From Haliclona indistincta (Eukaryota > Porifera > Demospongiae > Haplosclerida > Chalinidae): DNA of 64,000 bases. The stretch spans positions 7,268,996-7,332,995 of the forward strand of contig OZ024787.1 in assembly GCA_964017065.1 (NCBI GenBank), read 5' to 3'. Every line of letters begins with the position of its first letter. The first letter of the stretch is position 1. Below, one piece after another: positions 58,716 to 64,000 of this stretch. The translations under genes were made by a program, and so were the position numbers. The notes under the pieces are model-generated. The model was given only the letters and a program-made list of their open reading frames with translations. It was not told the DNA's origin and ran no database searches.

Positions 58716-60494
58716 CTAGATTTCAGCTGCAAGAAACTCATGAATTGCTGTGCATACCCAACCAATGATCTGAGCACCATGGATCTTGAGTGTCTTAGTG
58801 CTAGCATCGTAGGTATGATCAGTACTAGCTGAACCAGATGCATGACTGAAGTTTCCTCCAACAGTAAAGCATCCTATGCCGACCTGGGTGGGAACAGGAA
58901 TACGTGCCTTTTAGAAGACAAAAACTGGTTTGTAGACTATATCGTGTATATGCAGACCGTATACAAACTATTATTATAATAATATCTAACCTTAGTTGAT
59001 GCATGTTCTGACTGTTCACTGAAATGTTTCTCAAAAGTGTCAGAAAAAGAATTAGCTTGTATCACAACATCTTTGGCTACAATACAATCTGTTGGAAGAA
59101 GTGGAAATGAGCCTTCATTAGATTTATCCAATTTTCCATTTGACCACGATCCCTTGTCCAATTCTTCAATACCCAGGGTTGAGTACTCCAGAACGGAGGG
59201 CTCTAGCCAAGGGCGTTGAATGATTACTTTGCGGACCTTAAACGAGATCTTGAGATCTGATCCTTCTTGCGTTAGGGAACTATTGCCATTTTTCTTACTA
59301 AAGCCTCCAGCAACACTTCCTGAATAAAAAAGCCCACCAAATGAGGCTTCGGTTTCTACAGAAATTTGGCTGTAGGTATCATGAGACGATTCATGCCTGT
59401 GGACCTGTTCAATGATCACCTAAAAAGGTTTAAATGAATATAATGGTGTAAGAAAACAAACAATATCATAGCTGTGTATTAGCATGAATGAGCTACTCAC
59501 TTCTGTCCATCCTTCATCGTTCTCACTTTCAGCGCTGTTTGGTACAAACCATTTGTACCAGTTGGCTGGTTGCATGTTGGTTTGATAAAACGTTGTGTCA
59601 GTGCTTCCAGCATCATCCATCCAATGTTGAGCTAGTTCTGAAGAATATTAAAAGGGTCTAGTGAATTATTTTTTTACATTCTATTGCTACCTGTTGTTTG
59701 TGTCATGCTTAAAACATTACTTAATTAATGTGTTGCTTATAGCTTATGCTGTGATTGCATTACGAATGAAAACGAAGAGAGATACACCTGCAACATGCAG
59801 GTATGATTCCTATAAGTGTAACTAGTCACTAACTTGATTGTTGATCCAGCATTAGTGTGTTTAAATCTTCTGTAGCAAAAGCGAATATTGCAGCCTCGTA
59901 TTGCTTGATTTGCTTCAAGTTGTTGTATTCAGTGTAAGCCTGTTCAATGGCTTCTTTAAAAGGTGCCACACCAGTTTGGTAGTTGCCTGACCAATTCTCT
60001 TTGTCTGACTGACACTTTGTTTTAAATTCGACTTTTTTCTTCTCTGATTCATGCCAAATTTCACGCAAAACTTCCATGTTTTTGAACAGTTGAGTCTTCT
60101 CCTGCTTTATGTACCCCTCCTGGCTGCCATACAACATCTTGATAGCGTCGTCGTATCGTTCTTTCAATCCAGCATTCTCAGATGCCGCTGTGGCACTAAT
60201 GCCATACGTATTCAAAAGAATTTGCCAGTTGAATGATAATGTGGTGGCCGGTGTCATAAAAGTAGTGCACGAGTGCAGGAATTCGGTCGCACAACATCGC
60301 CGTCGCAAACTAGGGACTCAGGCTGGTCATGGTGCTTGGATCAAACTTAGTAGGATCAAAAGCGTCCGCATCCACAGAAAATCCTGGCATTTTCATTAGA
60401 AAACATGCTTTGGCGGGGTGGCCAGGAGGCGGAGGTGGAGCGCATGCATCGTTGATGTTTGACCATAGAGACTTGTAAATGGTGACTTGGCCAT
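58716..60494 (-). pseudogene. Gene C, copy 2: broken first exon
   Basis: Exon homologues at 60494-59834, 59637-59501, 59419-58991 and 58907-58716. Exons 2-4 keep phase and splice sites. Exon 1 has a 22-bp deletion right after MAKSP, an altered segment near 60310 that adds a stop, and another indel near 60238, so the copy cannot make the full protein from its original start. Exon 4 ends two codons earlier (..AAEI). A shorter product starting inside exon 1 cannot be excluded. Confidence 0.8.
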
Positions 60495-60701
60495 GTTCAA
60501 GTATCGTGTGAACGTCGGTGACTGTGATATGTTATCGTGTCTACTTCGTCGTTTTTATAGTATCGCTGCATGCTGCAGCACTACTACATCAAGGCGCATG
60601 CGCAGTCGCACTATTGCCGACGTAGCTTGCTAGTGAGATGACATTAGTGGTTTAGCGTGTCGTTGATCTTGAAAGTAGTGTACAAGTAATAGATGGCTCC
60701 G

Positions 60702-60832
60702 CGTGGAACATTGGATTTGTACGCACGAGCTTGCGGTCGACTTGTAAAAATAGACCACTAGGACGTAGCCCGAGTGGTCTATTTTTAACAACGTTTCCAG
60801 AAGCAAGTGCGGACAAATCCAATGTTACACGA
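60702..60832. repeat. Short version of the inverted-repeat element upstream of gene C copy 2
   Basis: Same outer ends as 55607-55952 with the taaaaatagaccac hairpin but without the inner ~215 bp. Confidence 0.7.
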
Positions 60833-60918
60833 GGAGACATGCATTGATTGTTTTTTTATGACATTTATTCATGGAGTTCTTCACTGAATTTATAGTCCTA
60901 TGAAGACGTTTTCTGTGT

Positions 60919-61060
60919 AGTAGAGGCCCTGACTTAGATGTGTATGCATTTAATTTAGGAGTGGGTAACTCAACTGCTTTAGGGTAATAAGGAATAAGAT
61001 GTGATATCATGTGTGCGAAATTGTCTATCCGCTGCGAAATACCCTAAAATGACCACACCC
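60919..61060 (+). repeat. Solo end of the long inverted-repeat element (2)
   Basis: About 140 bp matching the outermost part of 47333-49655; preceded, as at 58109, by the ctatgaagacgttttctgtg segment, so both solo ends sit in the same flanking repeat. Confidence 0.65.
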
Positions 61061-61440
61061 TTTAAGCCATAATGACGCCATTTGGCGTCATACATACTTC
61101 AGACACCATAACTTCATGAAAAAGTAATATCCCAAAATTAAGCCAAATTGAAGAATACAAAATTTAATAACCGCAAAAAATTGACTGGTTTTCAGCGCGC
61201 CCCCTGCGCTAAACGTATTGGCGACGGCATTTCTATGGCTTCAGTGGAAATTTCACAAAATTTCAGGAAAAACAAAATGACAGCCACAAAATGTTTGACG
61301 TTTTATGGCTTCGAGGTGCTCGGAAAACACATTTTTGCGCATTCTCTATGATCTGGGCTACATTTTGCACTCACCAAAACCACTGCTATTTGTATGTACT
61401 TTTCAGTAGCCATAAGTACTAACTTTGAACAAAATTTGAC
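61061..61440. other. Spacer with short palindrome
   Basis: A 20-bp palindrome atgacgccatttggcgtcat is at 61071-61090. No gene is recognised; a small frame at 61148-61351 has no supporting features. Confidence 0.45.
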
Positions 61441-62010
61441 TAGTCTCGCGTCCAGACCTTACCGGGGGCGGGGTGATGGGCGGGGAAACGGGAAGTTGAG
61501 ACGTAAGGTCTGGAGACTCTGAATAGTATTTTGTGTTGCTACTGAAATCCTGGCAGAGCCAATCAGATTACAGACATCACGTGTCGCACGTGACTAGCGC
61601 ACTGCTACTATGCTATGGATGGCTTTCTTGATAGTTTCAGACGATCAGCAAGATTCGTTTCTAAATCGCAAGCATCCTACCTCAATCGGATGAGCTTTTC
61701 AGAGCCACTAAAGCACGAACGACGAAGACAGGTGTCAGGAAGCAGTTCGTTTACGGCGGTAAATACACGATGTCTTATCTCGCGCAGTACAGGAATAATG
61801 TGCTTCACTTGTTGGCCTCCGTCGCGAGCTACTTCTGGAGAGTTCAGATAGGCAAACAACATACTTATAGCTGGACCACGCCTAAAATCACATGCGTAGA
61901 ATGACGTATTGCATTCCATCGGTACACAAAATACTATTCAGAGTCTCCTCAACTTCCCGTTTCCCCGCCCATCACCCCGCCCCCCCCGGTAAGGTCTGGA
62001 CGCGAGACTA
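61441..62010. mobile_element. Mutator-like MITE, 570 bp
   Basis: Ends TAGTCTCGCGTCCAGACCTT / AAGGTCTGGACGCGAGACTA with inverted similarity continuing for about 90 bp including a GC-rich block (gcggggtgatgggcgggg). The 9-bp duplication aaatttgac (61432-61440, 62011-62019) is perfect; 9 bp is characteristic of MULEs. No transposase. Confidence 0.85.
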
Positions 62011-62233
62011 AAATTTGACGAGGTCGTTGCACTTCATCGGCTTCACTTTCGAAGTGGGAGGGGCATTTTGACCGACTTAACTTGAGTGTGAGCAATTGCG
62101 GCTACTCACTGGCGTAAAAGGACGCAAATTTGAGACCAGTAGCACAAAAGACACACGAGATATTCACGAGAGAAGTGGTCAGCATTTACGAGGTTAAAAT
62201 TTCAGCAAGATAATTTAGTAATTAAAGGGTTAA

Positions 62234-63969
62234 CCCTTCAAGTGCGGACAGCAATTATAGCCTCTGTTTTTGTGAATTTCACTAACCTTTGCAACCATTA
62301 GACAGACAAACTAGCGCTGTGATCACTGTTAATATGCAAAATCAACTTGCACAACGTGCGGGCTTGTTGTCAATGATAGGGTCCGCAATGGAAAAAATAA
62401 AAGTCAGAGAATCTAGTCTTTACTGCAGTTACAAACAACACTATATACGTAACAAACAACTGCATATTCAAATCTCTGAAATCTTTGCTCGTTGCTCTGC
62501 AATCGCTAGCTGAAATCGGCAACTTTCGTGACCTTTGACCTCGGGGTTAAATAATGGTGCATTCTCGACTCTTCGCGACAGTTAGCAGTTAGCGCTCTGT
62601 TTGTGCGTGCTTAGTACCGTCTCGGAAGTTCTTGCAACAGCTCAGATTGGCTGGCTTACCTCCCCAAATAAGCGTTTCAAGACTAGCAATGACTCGCGAT
62701 TCCAACATATTTGGGCTTTACTTTTTGTGACATTGAACAGACAGATCCCTACCAGTATTTTCTGATAGTACTAAGCCTAAGCACTGCATAAAACAAATTT
62801 CATCCGAAATGCTTACTGTTTGCCATCTGGCTGAAAAGGCTCAAAATATTAACCGTAATACAGAGAACCATGACCATAAACGCGGCATCACCAGCACCAA
62901 ACTAGCATTAAAGGAAAGATCTCCAACCGTAGCATCCGTTGCAAGTACAACTAGCAGTCACACGCTACTTTGGGCCTGCATTTTCGCGATGAAAAATAGT
63001 GCTCTCTTGGGGGGCGTAGCCGATACCTCAAACTAAAACCACGCCCACCGAAAGCACTATTTTTCGTCGCGAAAATGCAGGCCCAAAGTAGCGTGTGACT
63101 GCTAGTTGTACTTGCAACGGATGCTACGGTTGGAGATCTTTCCTTTAATGCTAGTTTGGTGCTGGTGATGCCGCGTTTATGGTCATGGTTCTCTGTATTA
63201 CGGTTAATATTTTGAGCCCTTTCAGCCAGATGGCAAACAGTAAGCATTTCGGATGAAATTTGTTTTATGCAGTGCTTAGGCTTAGTACTATCAGAAAATA
63301 CTGGTAGGGATCTGTCTGTTCAATGTCACAAAAAGTAAAGCCCAAATATGTTGGAATCGCGAGTCATTGCTAGTCCTGAAACGCTTATTTGGGGAGGTAA
63401 GCCAGCCAATCTGAGCTGTTGCAAGAACTTCCGAGACGGTACTAAGCACGCACAAACAGAGCGCTAACTGCTAACTGTCGCGAAGAGTCGAGAATGCACC
63501 ATTATTTAACCCCGAGGTCAAAGGTCACGAAAGTTGCCGATTTCAGCTAGCGATTGCAGAGCAACGAGCAAAGATTTCAGAGATTTGAATATGCAGTTGT
63601 TTGTTACGTATATAGTGTTGTTTGTAATTGTAGTAAAGGCTAGATTCTCTGACTTTTATTTTTTCCATTGCGGACCCTATCAATGACAAATGCAGTTAAC
63701 CACGCCCACTTGACGATCTACCAACTGTCGAGTGCTAGAATGATGATAGAATCACTCTCACTGGAGCAAAAAAACGCCGCTTGTTTGGTCAAAACAGCAC
63801 GTGTGAGACAAAGTTAGTGCACGTATGGCTGCTTTTTATGTCAAAAAGCCCCTGGAGACCAGTGGTGCTAGGTAATCCCGCCATAGCTCTGCTTGGCGGG
63901 GCCGCAGGTCCCGCTTCCGGTGACGTCAAACTTGCTAGGCGACTATAGTCGCCCGTCGCTTGTGAAGGG
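62234..63969. mobile_element. MITE with TTAA duplication (copy 2), interrupted
   Basis: Same ends and interior as 19123-19615, flanked by TTAA at 62230-62233 and 63970-63973. It carries the 1.3-kb foldback at 62377-63679 and lacks the ccaatggctcgccatcac.. segment of copy 1 near the right end. Confidence 0.88.
62377..63679. mobile_element. 1.3-kb foldback element
   Basis: Ends TAGGGTCCGCAATGG / CCATTGCGGACCCTA, flanked by a perfect 7-bp duplication tcaatga. The uninterrupted sequence is at about 19256. The two arms (about 62377-63005 and 63052-63679, roughly 628 bp each) are near-perfect reverse complements around a ~46-bp centre, so the same frame appears on both strands (MLTVCHLAE..). No transposase is visible. 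Confidence 0.92.
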
Positions 63970-64000
63970 TTAAATCGGTAGTGTCACTAACAATATTTGC

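Noticed and set aside
62809..63247. The same 75-98-residue frame on both strands as a conserved gene pair
   Set aside because: The two frames are identical because they are the two arms of the foldback element.

Overview
This is eukaryotic (metazoan) nuclear DNA, most likely from a demosponge; an Amphimedon/Haliclona-type genome is my best guess from memory of such proteins and was not tested by a search. The evidence is short GT-AG introns (about 50 bp), a 28-exon metazoan Integrator gene, a secreted fibrinogen-related-domain (FReD) family, and many non-autonomous DNA transposons whose target-site duplications can be read directly. There are no bacterial operons, CRISPR arrays or convincing tRNA/rRNA genes.

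Region 1 (1-3.8 kb) has no recognisable gene and one copy of a dispersed repeat. Region 2 (3.87-34.8 kb) is a tandem array of ten FReD genes, all on the minus strand. Each has a 51-codon signal-peptide exon, a 50-bp intron and a FReD exon. One has a replaced first exon (FReD4) and one carries a MITE inside its FReD exon (FReD8). The array grew by segmental duplication: paralogous flanks, a 20-bp minisatellite (2, 54 and 18 copies) and FReD relics recur. Sequence variation is concentrated in discrete patches of the C-terminal ligand/Ca2+-binding half, as expected for a diversifying recognition-lectin family. On the plus strand between them lie intact, broken and relic copies of a second family ('gene B', secreted and Cys-rich, unrecognised). 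Into this array jumped a 2.6-kb two-gene Tc1/mariner-like element, hAT MITEs, a TTAA-type MITE and a Harbinger-like MITE. Paralogous empty sites define the ends of several of these exactly.

Region 3 (35.3-46.3 kb, plus strand) is INTS1, Integrator complex subunit 1. I traced 28 exons with continuous phase, encoding 1807 residues. The first exon begins at a splice acceptor, and the 5' exons for roughly the first 390 residues are not in the window; the FReD array abuts the gene directly.

Region 4 (46.3-53 kb) is repeat-rich: a 2.3-kb inverted-repeat element containing a nested hAT MITE, a 290-bp hairpin, a transposase fragment and a hAT-like element with 55-bp terminal repeats.

Region 5 (53.3-60.5 kb, minus strand) is a tandem pair of a four-exon gene of unknown function ('gene C'). 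One copy is intact (525 residues) with an expanded Ser/Glu/Lys linker; the other has a broken first exon.

Region 6 (60.5-64 kb) is nested transposons, including a Mutator-like MITE with a 9-bp duplication and a 1.3-kb near-perfect foldback inside a second copy of the TTAA element.
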